Assembly: GCF_947492405.1 (NCBI RefSeq)
Contig: NZ_CANLMP010000008.1
Coordinates: forward strand, 1-64,000
DNA: 64,000 bases
Source: an uncultured Aquimarina sp.
GTDB taxonomy: Bacteria > Bacteroidota > Bacteroidia > Flavobacteriales > Flavobacteriaceae
Reading direction: 5' to 3'
In this document: positions 8,625 through 17,420 of the stretch, piece after piece
How positions within the stretch are numbered: position 1 is the stretch's first letter
How the letters are laid out: each line of letters opens with the position of its first letter
The notes under the pieces: model-generated
Told to the model about the DNA's origin: nothing
The model's input: the letters and a program-made list of their open reading frames with translations, nothing else
Databases searched by the model: none
Program-made: the position numbers and the translations under genes

Positions 8625-9525
8625 GCTTCAGAATTACCTGCATTTTCATTTTATAGTTTTTGTATGGGGGTTTACGGCAATCCTTGGAGAATTAATTTCC
8701 ATTGATGCGTTACCCTTAGTATGGTATAGAATGTTTATGGCATCAGGATTTATATATATCTATATTTATTTAAGAAAGATCTCTTTAAAAATTTCCACAA
8801 AGCTTTTGATTACTTTATGTATTGCTGGAGCAATTATAGCATTACATTGGATTACTTTTTTTGCAGCAATAAAAGTATCTAATGTTTCTATAACTTTAGC
8901 TGTGTTATCTACTGGAGCGTTTTTTACTTCAATTTTAGAACCTATTTTTTATAAACGTAAACTGATATGGTATGAGGTCTTATTCGGCCTTATGGTGATT
9001 TGTGGACTCTATATCATTTTTAACGTAGAAGGGGATTATTTTTTAGGTATTATATATGCGTTGTGTTCTGCTTTTTTGTCTTCAGTTTTTTCATTGATCA
9101 ACGGAAAGATTGCAAAGCAGTATGCGCCATCAATGATTTCTTTTTACGAATTATTATGTGGTGTTGGTTTTGTGACCATTTATTTAATTGGAGTATCCTT
9201 TTTAGGCAACGAGAATGAAGGTTTTTCAATGGCTTTCTTTCAATTGTCTTCTACGGATTGGGTGTATCTTATTATTTTAGCTTCAATTTGTACAGCGTAT
9301 GCTTTTATTGGTTCTGTTCAGGTAATGAAATACTTAAGTCCATATACAGTAATGTTAACGATTAATCTGGAGCCGATTTATGGAATCGTATTAGCATATT
9401 TAATTTTTGGTGATTCAGAAAAAATGAATCCCGGATTTTACTACGGAGCCCTTATTATATTAGGCACTGTCGTATTAAACGGAATATTTAAGAACATTAA
9501 AAAAATAAAAAGACAAAGGTCTTAA
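8611..9525 (+). CDS. EamA/DMT-superfamily transporter
   Basis: 304 aa with about ten hydrophobic segments arranged as two five-helix EamA repeats. The first begins FIVFVWGFTAILGELISI, the second around GIIYALCSAFLSSVFSLING. The motif LEPIYGIVLAYLIFGD near the C terminus is typical of the family. DMT permeases move small metabolites or drugs by secondary transport; the substrate is unknown. The start overlaps the end of the Lpt permease gene by 14 nt, suggesting one transcript from tgt onward. Confidence 0.88.
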   Translation: MPNVKLQNYLHFHFIVFVWGFTAILGELISIDALPLVWYRMFMASGFIYIYIYLRKISLKISTKLLITLCIAGAIIALHWITFFAAIKVSNVSITLAVLSTGAFFTSILEPIFYKRKLIWYEVLFGLMVICGLYIIFNVEGDYFLGIIYALCSAFLSSVFSLINGKIAKQYAPSMISFYELLCGVGFVTIYLIGVSFLGNENEGFSMAFFQLSSTDWVYLIILASICTAYAFIGSVQVMKYLSPYTVMLTINLEPIYGIVLAYLIFGDSEKMNPGFYYGALIILGTVVLNGIFKNIKKIKRQRS

Positions 9526-9548
9526 TACTAGTTTAACAAGTATTGTTT

Positions 9549-9556
9549 TATATTTG
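9549..9556 (+). promoter_or_regulatory. Putative -7 element upstream of accA
   Basis: TATATTTG, a perfect -7 match, about 40 nt before the accA start. No clear TTG at the expected distance was found. Confidence 0.4.
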
Positions 9557-9596
9557 TCTGCTAACCCTAGTTAAAAAATAAAAATATATTCTTGAT

Positions 9597-10550
9597 ATGG
9601 AATATTTAGAATTTGAACTCCCCATAAAAGAACTCGAGGAACAATTTGAGAAGGCTTGCGCTATAGGAGCGGAGAGTGACGTTGATGTTACTGATACCTG
9701 TAAGCAAATCGAAAAGAAGTTGAACGAGACAAAAAAGGAAATTTATAAAAACCTTACTGCTTGGCAGAGAGTACAATTATCCAGACATCCATCTAGGCCA
9801 TATACCTTAGATTACATTAACGCAATCTGTGGTGAATCTTTTTTAGAATTACACGGAGATCGTAATGTTAAAGATGATAAGGCAATGATAGGAGGTCTTG
9901 GTAAGATTGGTGATCAAAGCTTTATGTTTATTGGCCAGCAAAAGGGATACAATACTAAAACAAGACAATATCGTAACTTCGGGATGGCTAATCCAGAAGG
10001 ATATAGAAAAGCACTTCGATTAATGAAAAGTGCAGAGAAATTTAATATTCCTGTAGTAAGTTTTATAGATACACCTGGTGCTTATCCAGGTTTAGAAGCC
10101 GAAGAAAGAGGACAAGGAGAAGCTATTGCTAGAAATATCCTAGAAATGACTCGTCTTAAAGTTCCTATTATTGTTATCATTATTGGAGAAGGAGCCAGTG
10201 GTGGAGCATTAGGAATAGGAGTAGGAGATAAAGTGTTAATGCTAGAGAATTCTTGGTACTCAGTTATTTCTCCAGAGAACTGTTCTTCTATTTTATGGAG
10301 AAGTTGGGAGCAAAAAGAAATTGCAGCAGAAGCTTTAAAATTAACCGCAAAAGATAGTGCTAAACTTAAAGTTGTGGACGAAATCGTGAGAGAACCACTT
10401 GGTGGAGCTCATAGTGATCGTGAAAAAACATTTAAAGCTGTGCGAGACAAAATTTTATCGTCTTTTGATGAGATGAAAAACTTATCACCAGAAGAATTGG
10501 TAGAAAAACGTATGGATAAATATGCAAATATGGGAGTCTTTAAAGGCTAA
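9597..10550 (+). CDS. accA: Acetyl-CoA carboxylase carboxyltransferase subunit alpha
   Basis: 317 aa, the expected AccA length. With AccD it transfers CO2 from carboxybiotin to acetyl-CoA to make malonyl-CoA for fatty-acid synthesis. Motifs: a coiled N terminus with ARHP-like SRHPSRPYTLDYI, the crotonase-fold core FIDTPGAYPGLEAEERGQ, and the oxyanion-hole segment IIGEGASGGALGIGVGD followed by ENSWYSVISPE. Single gene; a strong terminator follows. Confidence 0.96.
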   Translation: MEYLEFELPIKELEEQFEKACAIGAESDVDVTDTCKQIEKKLNETKKEIYKNLTAWQRVQLSRHPSRPYTLDYINAICGESFLELHGDRNVKDDKAMIGGLGKIGDQSFMFIGQQKGYNTKTRQYRNFGMANPEGYRKALRLMKSAEKFNIPVVSFIDTPGAYPGLEAEERGQGEAIARNILEMTRLKVPIIVIIIGEGASGGALGIGVGDKVLMLENSWYSVISPENCSSILWRSWEQKEIAAEALKLTAKDSAKLKVVDEIVREPLGGAHSDREKTFKAVRDKILSSFDEMKNLSPEELVEKRMDKYANMGVFKG

Positions 10551-10572
10551 CCCCTAATAAATCACTTGACAC

Positions 10573-10605
10573 AAAAATCTGAAGTTTTTGACTTCGGATT
10601 TTTTT
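10573..10605 (+). terminator. Rho-independent terminator after accA
   Basis: Stem AAATCTGAAGT/ACTTCGGATTT with one G-T wobble and a 5-nt loop, followed by a T run. 25 nt past the accA stop. Confidence 0.85.
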
Positions 10606-10647
10606 ATGCTTATTAACAATATAATTAAGTTATCAACAGTTCATTTG

Positions 10648-10677
10648 TTGATGACTGGTGGACATTCATTATCTTTG
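10648..10677 (+). promoter_or_regulatory. Sigma-A type promoter of dnaB
   Basis: TTG (10648-10650), 19-nt spacer, TATCTTTG (10670-10677). A transcript starting about 7 nt later would have a leader of about 35 nt before the dnaB ATG at 10719. Confidence 0.7.
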
Positions 10678-10718
10678 TATAGGGGCCATCTCTTTACAAT
10701 TTTTTTACATTCGTGGTT

Positions 10719-12266
10719 ATGGAAAAAGTACAGCAAGCGCAGCAATCTAATTATGGTCGGGGGAACGTAATTTCGCTGGAAAAAGGAAAAATACCTCCTC
10801 AAGCAACTGATTTAGAGGAAGTTGTACTAGGAGCAATGATGATTGATAAGAAAGGAGTTGATGAAATTATTGACATTCTTAATCCTGATGTCTTTTACAG
10901 AGAGTCTCATAAATACATTTTTGAAGCAATCTATAAACTCTTCGAAAATTCGGAGCCAATAGACTTATTAACGGTTTCTAGTCAACTTAAGAAGGACGCG
11001 AAACTGGAATTAGCAGGTGGGGAATTTTATCTCATACAATTAACCCAAAAGGTAGCATCTTCTGCACATATAGAGTTTCATGCACGTATAATTCTGCAGA
11101 AATATATTCAGCGTAGCCTCATCAAAATATCAAACGAAATCATAGAAGAATCTTATGATGAGACAGCTGATGTTTTTGATCTTTTGGATATGGCAGAATC
11201 TAGATTATATGAGGTAACTCAAGGAAATATCAAAAGATCGACAGAGACTGCACAAAATTTGGTAATCCAGGCTAAGAAAAAAATTCAGGAAATATCCAAT
11301 AAAGAAGGAATGAGTGGAGTACCTTCTGGTTTTGATAAGTTAGATAAACTTACTTCCGGTTGGCAGCCAAGTGATTTAATTATTGTGGCAGCACGTCCTG
11401 GTATGGGTAAAACAGCCTTAACATTATCTATGGCAAGAAATATGGCTGTTGGAGCTAATATCCCAGTTGCGTTTTTCTCATTAGAGATGTCTTCTGTACA
11501 GTTGATTACTCGTTTGATTTCATCAGAGACCGGTCTTTCTTCAGAAAAATTGCGTACTGGTAAGTTGGAAAAGCACGAATGGGAACAACTGAATGTGAAA
11601 GTTAAAGATTTAGAGAAAGCACCACTTTTTATTGATGACACACCTTCACTTTCTATTTTTGATTTAAGAGCAAAAGCACGTCGTCTTTCTTCTCAACACG
11701 GTATAAAAATGATCGTAATTGATTATTTACAGTTAATGACAGCAGGTGGAAGTGGAAAGAATGGAAATCGTGAACAAGAGATTTCGACAATTTCTCGTAA
11801 CCTTAAGGCATTAGCAAAAGAATTGAATATACCAGTTATCGCATTATCCCAGCTATCACGTGCGGTAGAAACCCGTGGAGGAAGTAAACGACCATTATTA
11901 AGTGATCTAAGGGAATCTGGAGCGATAGAGCAAGATGCAGATATTGTTGCATTTATATTTAGACCAGAATATTATAAGATAGATGAATGGGATGATGAAG
12001 AAAGATCTCCTACTCAGGGCCAAGGAGAATTTATAGTTGCTAAGCACCGTAATGGTGGTTTAGAAAATATTAGGTTAAAATTTATTGGTCACTTAGGTAA
12101 ATTTGATAACTTAGATGACTTTAGTACTCCTTTTGAGTTTCATTCTAAAATGAATGATGGCAAAGAAGAAGATGATCCTTTTAGTACAAGCCATCTTCCT
12201 AGTGCAGATGAAGCTTTTGGGAGTAGCATAAATGACTCTAATGATGATGATGACGTTCCTTTCTAA
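10719..12266 (+). CDS. dnaB: Replicative DNA helicase
   Basis: Hexameric 5'-3' helicase that unwinds DNA at the replication fork. 515 aa from ATG 10719; a GTG two codons earlier is in frame but less likely. The N-terminal domain starts PPQATDLEEVVLGAMMID. The RecA-like C-terminal domain has Walker A ARPGMGKTALTL, the FSLEMSS motif, Walker B VIDYLQLM, and the ALSQLSRAVE and DLRESGAIEQDAD motifs. The C terminus is acidic, ending DDDDVPF like the SSB-type tail. A short (ATG)n run at 12241-12252 encodes part of this tail and supplies overlapping start codons for the next gene. Confidence 0.97.
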   Translation: MEKVQQAQQSNYGRGNVISLEKGKIPPQATDLEEVVLGAMMIDKKGVDEIIDILNPDVFYRESHKYIFEAIYKLFENSEPIDLLTVSSQLKKDAKLELAGGEFYLIQLTQKVASSAHIEFHARIILQKYIQRSLIKISNEIIEESYDETADVFDLLDMAESRLYEVTQGNIKRSTETAQNLVIQAKKKIQEISNKEGMSGVPSGFDKLDKLTSGWQPSDLIIVAARPGMGKTALTLSMARNMAVGANIPVAFFSLEMSSVQLITRLISSETGLSSEKLRTGKLEKHEWEQLNVKVKDLEKAPLFIDDTPSLSIFDLRAKARRLSSQHGIKMIVIDYLQLMTAGGSGKNGNREQEISTISRNLKALAKELNIPVIALSQLSRAVETRGGSKRPLLSDLRESGAIEQDADIVAFIFRPEYYKIDEWDDEERSPTQGQGEFIVAKHRNGGLENIRLKFIGHLGKFDNLDDFSTPFEFHSKMNDGKEEDDPFSTSHLPSADEAFGSSINDSNDDDDVPF

Positions 12267-13530
12267 AATAAAGTATAAGTTTCTAATTTATACGTTACTA
12301 TTTTTCCTTTCTTTTCAATCATATGCTTCATATGTATTAATTCCTATGGATGCAGAAGGTCAACAAAATCACCTGAAAGCTTATGGAATTACGTATTGGA
12401 CGCTAAGTAAAGATCTTAAGGTAAAATGGCTACTTAATTATAGAGGAGGCTCCTTTCTTTTACCTGATACAGAGAATATCAGGAAAGAATGTACGATTAG
12501 AGGAGTTTCTTATGAAGTGTTAAGTGATTCTGATACAGAGGAAATTTTAGCAGAAATTAGTAGTCCATCTAAAAATATGGAGGCTGTTGTATTAGAAAAA
12601 GCCCCAAAGATAGCGGTATATTCTCCAAAAGGAAATCAACCCTGGGATGATGCAGTAACCATGGTACTTACTTTTGCGGAAATTCCTTATGAAACGGTAT
12701 ATGACAAAGAGGTATTAGAAGATAATTTAATACTATTTGATTGGTTACATCTACACCACGAAGATTTCACAGGACAGTATGGTAAGTTTTATGCTTCATA
12801 CAGAGCAGCTCCTTGGTACATAAGAGAAAAGGCTCAAGCGGAAAAATTAGCTAGTGATTTGGGATATCAAAAAGTTTCTCAAGAAAAATTAGGCGTTGCT
12901 CTAAAAATTAGAGATTATGTTGTTGGAGGAGGATTTATGTTTGCAATGTGTAGTGCCACAGATAGTTTTGAGATAGCATTAGCGGCAGAAGGAGTAGATA
13001 TATGTGAACCAATGTTCGACGGAGATCCTAGTGAGCCAGGATACCAATCTAAAATTGATTACAATAAAACCTTTGCGTTTAAAGATTTTACATTAGAGAG
13101 AAGCCCTAATGTATATGAGTTTTCTTCTATTGATATGACTCGGAAACGTCGTATTTCTAAAACTACCGATTATTTTACACTAATGGATTTTTCGGCAAAA
13201 TGGGATCCGATTCCAACAATGCTTTGTCAGAATCATACAGCGCTGGTAAAAGGATTTATGGGACAAACCACAGCATATGATCCGAGCGAAATCAAGTCGA
13301 ATGTATTAGTTCTGGGAGAAAACAGAACTAATAATGAAGCTAGATATATTCATGGAATCAAAGGAAAAGGTTTTTTTACTTTTTATGGAGGTCACGATCC
13401 AGAAGATTACCAGCATAGAGTAGGGGATCCAAAAACAGAATTAGAATTACACCCTAATTCTCCTGGCTATCGTTTGATTCTTAATAATGTTCTTTTTCCT
13501 GCTGCTAAAAAGAAAAAACAAAAAACCTAA
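12250..13530 (+). CDS. Exported amidotransferase-like protein (named asparagine synthetase B in some relatives)
   Basis: About 426 aa from ATG 12250; four other in-frame ATGs at 12232-12247 are possible and all overlap dnaB. A Sec signal peptide (about residues 7-26, ending QSYA) predicts export. The sequence lacks the features of true asparagine synthetase: no N-terminal catalytic Cys and no SGG pyrophosphate loop. Instead GGGFMFAMCSATDS (near residue 235) looks like the nucleophile elbow of a class I glutamine-amidotransferase-like fold, and HGIKGKGFFTFYGGHDPEDY near the end may supply a His. The function is unknown. It probably shares the dnaB transcript. Confidence 0.65.
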   Translation: MTFLSKIKYKFLIYTLLFFLSFQSYASYVLIPMDAEGQQNHLKAYGITYWTLSKDLKVKWLLNYRGGSFLLPDTENIRKECTIRGVSYEVLSDSDTEEILAEISSPSKNMEAVVLEKAPKIAVYSPKGNQPWDDAVTMVLTFAEIPYETVYDKEVLEDNLILFDWLHLHHEDFTGQYGKFYASYRAAPWYIREKAQAEKLASDLGYQKVSQEKLGVALKIRDYVVGGGFMFAMCSATDSFEIALAAEGVDICEPMFDGDPSEPGYQSKIDYNKTFAFKDFTLERSPNVYEFSSIDMTRKRRISKTTDYFTLMDFSAKWDPIPTMLCQNHTALVKGFMGQTTAYDPSEIKSNVLVLGENRTNNEARYIHGIKGKGFFTFYGGHDPEDYQHRVGDPKTELELHPNSPGYRLILNNVLFPAAKKKKQKT

Positions 13531-13616
13531 TTGTTTTCAATCTCAATTTCCATTAGACTATAAAATCACGGTTTATAGGGTGATGCAAGTATATGACATT
13601 TTGTAGTTTTGATCCT

Positions 13617-14624
13617 ATGGTAAAAAAAATCATAATGATAGTTGCTATTTTGTTTGTGTCAATAGGTGCTTTATGTGTTTATGGAGTATATCGTTTTTTT
13701 AACCCTTTCGGGAAAGTGGTTAATGAAGAGTTATCAGATTCTTACTACTATACAAGAGATAATAAGGGTATTGTGTATAGTCCGATGGGGAATTGGTTTT
13801 CACTTGGTAAACATGAAATGGAAGTAGATCTTTCTACTTTTCAGGTTTTAGGTAGAGATTATGCAAAAGACGAGAATCATGCTTATTTTAAATCCAGAGT
13901 CATAAATACTCCTGTAGATATTCCTTCCTTCGAAGTGAAATCAGGTTTTATGCCCATAGATAAAAATCATGTGTATGTCTTAGTTGATGATCTTTATTAT
14001 TTAGATACTTCAGAAGCAGAAGCATTTGAAGTTCTAGAAGGAGCAGATGCTCAGACTTATGAGCAACTCAGTTATGATTTCGCAAAAGATAAAAATTTCA
14101 TTTATCGTAATAATGAAAAGTGTACAGTGGTAGATCGTGAGTCTTTTGAAATTATAAATGATCAGTTTTGTAAAGATGTTAAAGGAGTTTACCATTATCA
14201 ATATGGAGAACCTCTATTGAAAATTGATGGAGCTAATATTTCTGAAACAATTTCACTTACAAGATCTCATATTAGAGATGATAGGAATATTTATTTTTAT
14301 CTGTCTTATAGAGGAGGTGATTATATCCAAGAAGTCATAAAGCTTCCTTTTAAAAATAGTGATGAAATTATATTTTTTGATGATGCCTCTCTTTTAAAAA
14401 TTGACAATCAAATTTTTTATGATGGTCTACTAATCAATAAGGCAGATGCATCATCATTTAGCGAATTAGAATATGGATACGCAAAAGATATACATCATGT
14501 TTTCTTTCAGGGTGAAATTATAGAAGGAGCTGATGTGAGTACTTTTAAGTACAATACTTACAATTACACTTTTTCGGATAAAAACTTTATATACGAAGTA
14601 GGAAAGAAAGTAAAGAAGAAGTAA
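13617..14624 (+). CDS. DKNYY-domain protein, membrane-anchored
   Basis: 335 aa from ATG 13617; an in-frame ATG at 13593 would place eight extra residues before the signal anchor. One N-terminal transmembrane segment (IIMIVAILFVSIGALCVYGVY) is followed by at least seven repeats of the DKNYY type: KDENHAYFK, DKNHVYVL, KDKNFIYRN, KDVKGVYHY, DDRNIYFYL, KDIHHVFFQG and DKNFIYEV. DKNYY proteins are found in bacteria with no established biochemical role; the repeats probably form a periplasmic beta structure. No operon partner is evident. Confidence 0.75.
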   Translation: MVKKIIMIVAILFVSIGALCVYGVYRFFNPFGKVVNEELSDSYYYTRDNKGIVYSPMGNWFSLGKHEMEVDLSTFQVLGRDYAKDENHAYFKSRVINTPVDIPSFEVKSGFMPIDKNHVYVLVDDLYYLDTSEAEAFEVLEGADAQTYEQLSYDFAKDKNFIYRNNEKCTVVDRESFEIINDQFCKDVKGVYHYQYGEPLLKIDGANISETISLTRSHIRDDRNIYFYLSYRGGDYIQEVIKLPFKNSDEIIFFDDASLLKIDNQIFYDGLLINKADASSFSELEYGYAKDIHHVFFQGEIIEGADVSTFKYNTYNYTFSDKNFIYEVGKKVKKK

Positions 14625-14695
14625 TTTATGATAAATTGTAAGGTTTAGAAAACAATACGACTATTGAAATCTTAAACTATAACCTTACATTCAAA

Positions 14696-15502
14696 ATGAA
14701 AAAAACAATAGTATTTACTTTAATCTTAAGTGTTTTATTTTCTTGTAAAGAAACTCCTAAAACAGAAAAAGAAGTTGTTGTAGAAGAAAAAGAGGAAGTA
14801 ATAATTCCTGATCGCTCTAAAGATTTCCCAACGGATATAGCCGCTGTTTTTGAGGCTCATGGAGGAATTAAAGCTTTTGATCAACAAAACGCACTTGTTT
14901 TTGAACTGTCTAATCCGGAAGGTAATGAAAAGCACACTACGGATCTCAAGACAAGACATGCTCGTATAGAAACAGATAAATTTGCATTAGGTTTTGATGG
15001 GGAAGAAGCTTGGATAGAACAAGATTCTACTTATTTTAAAGGAAATCCTCGTTTTTATCATAATTTGATGTTTTATTTTTATGCAATGCCCTTTGTGTTG
15101 GGGGATGAAGGTATTTCTTACGAAAAAGTAGATGACTTGAAGGTAGGAGATATATCCTATCCAGGTTATAAGATATCTTATGGAGAAGAAATTGGAGATT
15201 CTCCAAAAGATAATTACTTCTTGTATTATGATGCTGAGTCTCATAAAATGAAATATTTAGGGTATACGGTAACGTTTTTTAGTAAAGAAAGTAGCGAAAA
15301 GATAAGTTTGATAGAATATACTGACTGGAATGATGTTAATGGCTTGTTACTTCCTAAAACGTTAAAATGGAGAGAATATAAAGAAGGTGTTGTTGGTGAT
15401 GTCAGAAGTGAAAGAAATTTTGTGAATGCTTCTGCAAGTATAGAAAAAATGGATCCATCTATATTTAGTAAATCAAAAGAAAAGAAAGAAGATACTATGT
15501 AA
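14696..15502 (+). CDS. Lipoprotein, DUF6503/LolA-like fold
   Basis: 268 aa. The lipobox SVLFSC is at residues 12-17, then an E/K-rich linker to about residue 40. The body (AAVFEAHGGIKAFDQQNALVFEL onward) alternates short beta strands such as ARIETDKFALGFDGEEAWIEQ and SYPGYKISYGEE, resembling the LolA/outer-membrane lipoprotein-sorting fold seen in DUF6503 proteins. The family link is from memory of the pattern, not a search. Probably a periplasmic lipoprotein that binds a hydrophobic ligand. Followed by a clear terminator. Confidence 0.6.
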   Translation: MKKTIVFTLILSVLFSCKETPKTEKEVVVEEKEEVIIPDRSKDFPTDIAAVFEAHGGIKAFDQQNALVFELSNPEGNEKHTTDLKTRHARIETDKFALGFDGEEAWIEQDSTYFKGNPRFYHNLMFYFYAMPFVLGDEGISYEKVDDLKVGDISYPGYKISYGEEIGDSPKDNYFLYYDAESHKMKYLGYTVTFFSKESSEKISLIEYTDWNDVNGLLLPKTLKWREYKEGVVGDVRSERNFVNASASIEKMDPSIFSKSKEKKEDTM

Positions 15503-15538
15503 GAAGTATCAATATTGAAAAAGAAAAGTTGTTTTATT

Positions 15539-15573
15539 AAGCCCTATTGTTAATAGCAATAGGGCTCTTTTTG
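15539..15573 (+). terminator. Rho-independent terminator
   Basis: Stem AGCCCTATTG/CAATAGGGCT with a 7-nt loop, followed by CTTTTTG. 36 nt past the lipoprotein stop codon. Confidence 0.85.
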
Positions 15574-15802
15574 TAAATTAAACAAAACTTTTTTTCGTAA
15601 AAGTTATCATATCATTTTTAGGATATGGTAATTTTTTGCTCTCATTGTCTATTTGTATTGCGAAATAATCATTTTTAATAAGCTTTTTAACAAGAGTGTC
15701 ATGAAGTCACTTTAAGCACATTTTTATAATTAGTTAATTTTATACCGTTTATTTAATTCTATTTACGAAAACGATATAGTAACACACGCAAAAACTAATT
15801 TT
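15574..15802. other. AT-rich intergenic leader of the aminotransferase gene
   Basis: With the terminator just before it this makes a 300-nt gap. I see no ORF, no convincing TTG/TAnnTTTG pair and no RNA-like structure. It presumably contains the promoter of the downstream aminotransferase gene. Confidence 0.4.
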
Positions 15803-16924
15803 ATGTATACAGAACTTACTACGAGCAATAGGATATTGATGGGGCCTGGACCATCTGATGCGCATCCTAGAGTACTCAAAGCAATGTCCACGCCATTAAT
15901 AGGTCACTTAGATCCAGAATTTGTAACTATTATGGATGAGGTTAAGACGATGGTTCAGGAAACTTTTATGACTCAAAATAATATGACATTTGTTGTTTCT
16001 GCTCCAGGAAGTGCAGGTATGGAAACCTGTTTGATCAATTTATTAGAACCTGGAGATGAGGCCATCATTTGTATTAATGGTGTGTTTGGAGGCAGAATGG
16101 CTGATATAGCGGAAAGATGTGGTGCAAAAGTTCATAAGGTCGAAGTAAAGTGGGGAACTGTAATTACTCCTTCGGATATTAAAAAAGCATTAGATGTGTG
16201 TAAGAAACCAAAATTAGTAGCACTAGTTCATGCAGAAACTTCTACCGGAGCATTACAACCGCTAAAAGAAATAAGTGACTTGGTGCATAATGCAGGTGGA
16301 TTATTGATGGTAGATGCAGTAACTTCATATTGTGGTATGGAATTACGAGTAGATGATTGGAATATTGATGCGATTTATACAGGTACACAAAAAAATCTAA
16401 GCGCACCTCCAGGATTATCTCCCGTTAGTTTTTCGGATGATGCATTGAAAGCTTTGGAAAATAGAAAAACAAAAGTACAAAGCTGGTTTCTGGATTTAAG
16501 TTTAGTAAAAAACTATTGGGGTGGCGCAAAACGTGCCTATCACCATACAGCTCCAGTTTCTTCTGTTTATGCATTAAGAGAATCTCTTAGGATTGTTTTA
16601 GAAGAAGGGCTAGAAAATAGGTGGAAAAGACATAAAGACGTCCATCAGGTTTTGAAAACCAAATTGGAGAATTTAGGATTTGAATATTTGGTTAAAGAAC
16701 AATATAGATTACCCAATTTAAATGCAGTTTTTCTACCAGAAGGGAATGATGAAGCATTACTACGAAAAAGACTATTAAATGATTATAATATTGAAGTAGG
16801 AGGAGGTTTAGGTGATTTTGCCGGTAAGATATGGAGGATTGGTATTATGGGAGAAAGTTGTACTCTCAATCATGTAAATATGTTAGTTAGCGCACTTCAG
16901 GATATGAATGAGTTTAAAAGTTAG
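15803..16924 (+). CDS. Alanine-glyoxylate aminotransferase family protein (class V, PLP)
   Basis: 373 aa. The N terminus MGPGPSDAHPRVLKAM and the SAPGSAGMETCLINLL phosphate-binding segment are typical of alanine/serine-glyoxylate aminotransferases. The PLP site is DAVTSYCGMELRVDDW (Asp to the pyridine N) and TGTQKNLSAPPG with the Schiff-base Lys (near residue 198). The C-terminal substrate Arg lies in KIWRIGIMGE. Family members move amino groups between Ala or Ser and glyoxylate; 2-aminoethylphosphonate aminotransferases are close relatives, so the exact substrate is open. Followed 119 nt later by a small unknown gene. Confidence 0.85.
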   Translation: MYTELTTSNRILMGPGPSDAHPRVLKAMSTPLIGHLDPEFVTIMDEVKTMVQETFMTQNNMTFVVSAPGSAGMETCLINLLEPGDEAIICINGVFGGRMADIAERCGAKVHKVEVKWGTVITPSDIKKALDVCKKPKLVALVHAETSTGALQPLKEISDLVHNAGGLLMVDAVTSYCGMELRVDDWNIDAIYTGTQKNLSAPPGLSPVSFSDDALKALENRKTKVQSWFLDLSLVKNYWGGAKRAYHHTAPVSSVYALRESLRIVLEEGLENRWKRHKDVHQVLKTKLENLGFEYLVKEQYRLPNLNAVFLPEGNDEALLRKRLLNDYNIEVGGGLGDFAGKIWRIGIMGESCTLNHVNMLVSALQDMNEFKS

Positions 16925-17043
16925 TATACTCGAAAATAGGGAGTGAAGTTTCACTGAAAACAGGGTGAGATTTGAGGTTAAAATTCACAAAATTTGTATA
17001 CACAAAATAGTTAATCATTTTTTAATCTCTAAAACCTTATTCA

Positions 17044-17361
17044 ATGAGTTCTATAGACAATGACCAAATGGTCGTAGAAATCTTAAACTTTTTTTATCCT
17101 AGAAATACAATCTCAGAACATGATGTTACAGATCAATTAGGTGATTTGGCAGCGGAAATGTACGCAGAAGCATTAGAAGCATCTGCAGCGATGCATTTAG
17201 TTCCTAGACCGACTTATACTCCATCAATGTCTTGGTTAGTAAAAGAAGGTGTAAAAGCATTCTGGCGATCAAGGGGAGAAGATGAAATATATGAATCCGT
17301 GAGAGTAACAGTAGCTCTTAAATACAAAAGCAAACACCAAATGAGTAAACTGGGAATTTAA
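17044..17361 (+). CDS. Small conserved-looking protein of unknown function
   Basis: 105 aa, no signal peptide or membrane segment. I do not recognise a family. It is mixed alpha/beta, with a helical, alanine-rich centre (LAAEMYAEALEASAAMHLVPRP) and a basic C terminus. Codon use matches its neighbours, it has its own terminator, and nothing overlaps it, so I take it as a real gene. It may be co-transcribed with the aminotransferase upstream, since no terminator separates them. Confidence 0.6.
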   Translation: MSSIDNDQMVVEILNFFYPRNTISEHDVTDQLGDLAAEMYAEALEASAAMHLVPRPTYTPSMSWLVKEGVKAFWRSRGEDEIYESVRVTVALKYKSKHQMSKLGI

Positions 17362-17364
17362 AAT

Positions 17365-17402
17365 AAAAAAGGAGGCATTTTTAAAAGTGCCTCCTTTTTT
17401 AT
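17365..17402. terminator. Bidirectional rho-independent terminator
   Basis: 13-bp stem (A6-GGAGGCA with TGCCTCC-T6) and a 10-nt loop, with T runs on both strands. Separates the small unknown gene from the convergent amidohydrolase gene. Confidence 0.9.
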
Positions 17403-17420
17403 TCAGTAGGTAGAAATAAA

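Noticed and set aside
10588..10770. 60-codon open frame between accA and dnaB
   Set aside because: It spans the accA terminator, the dnaB promoter and the start of dnaB in another frame.
17005..17018. TTTGT/ACAAA hairpin before the small unknown gene
   Set aside because: A 5-bp stem is too weak to call a regulatory structure.
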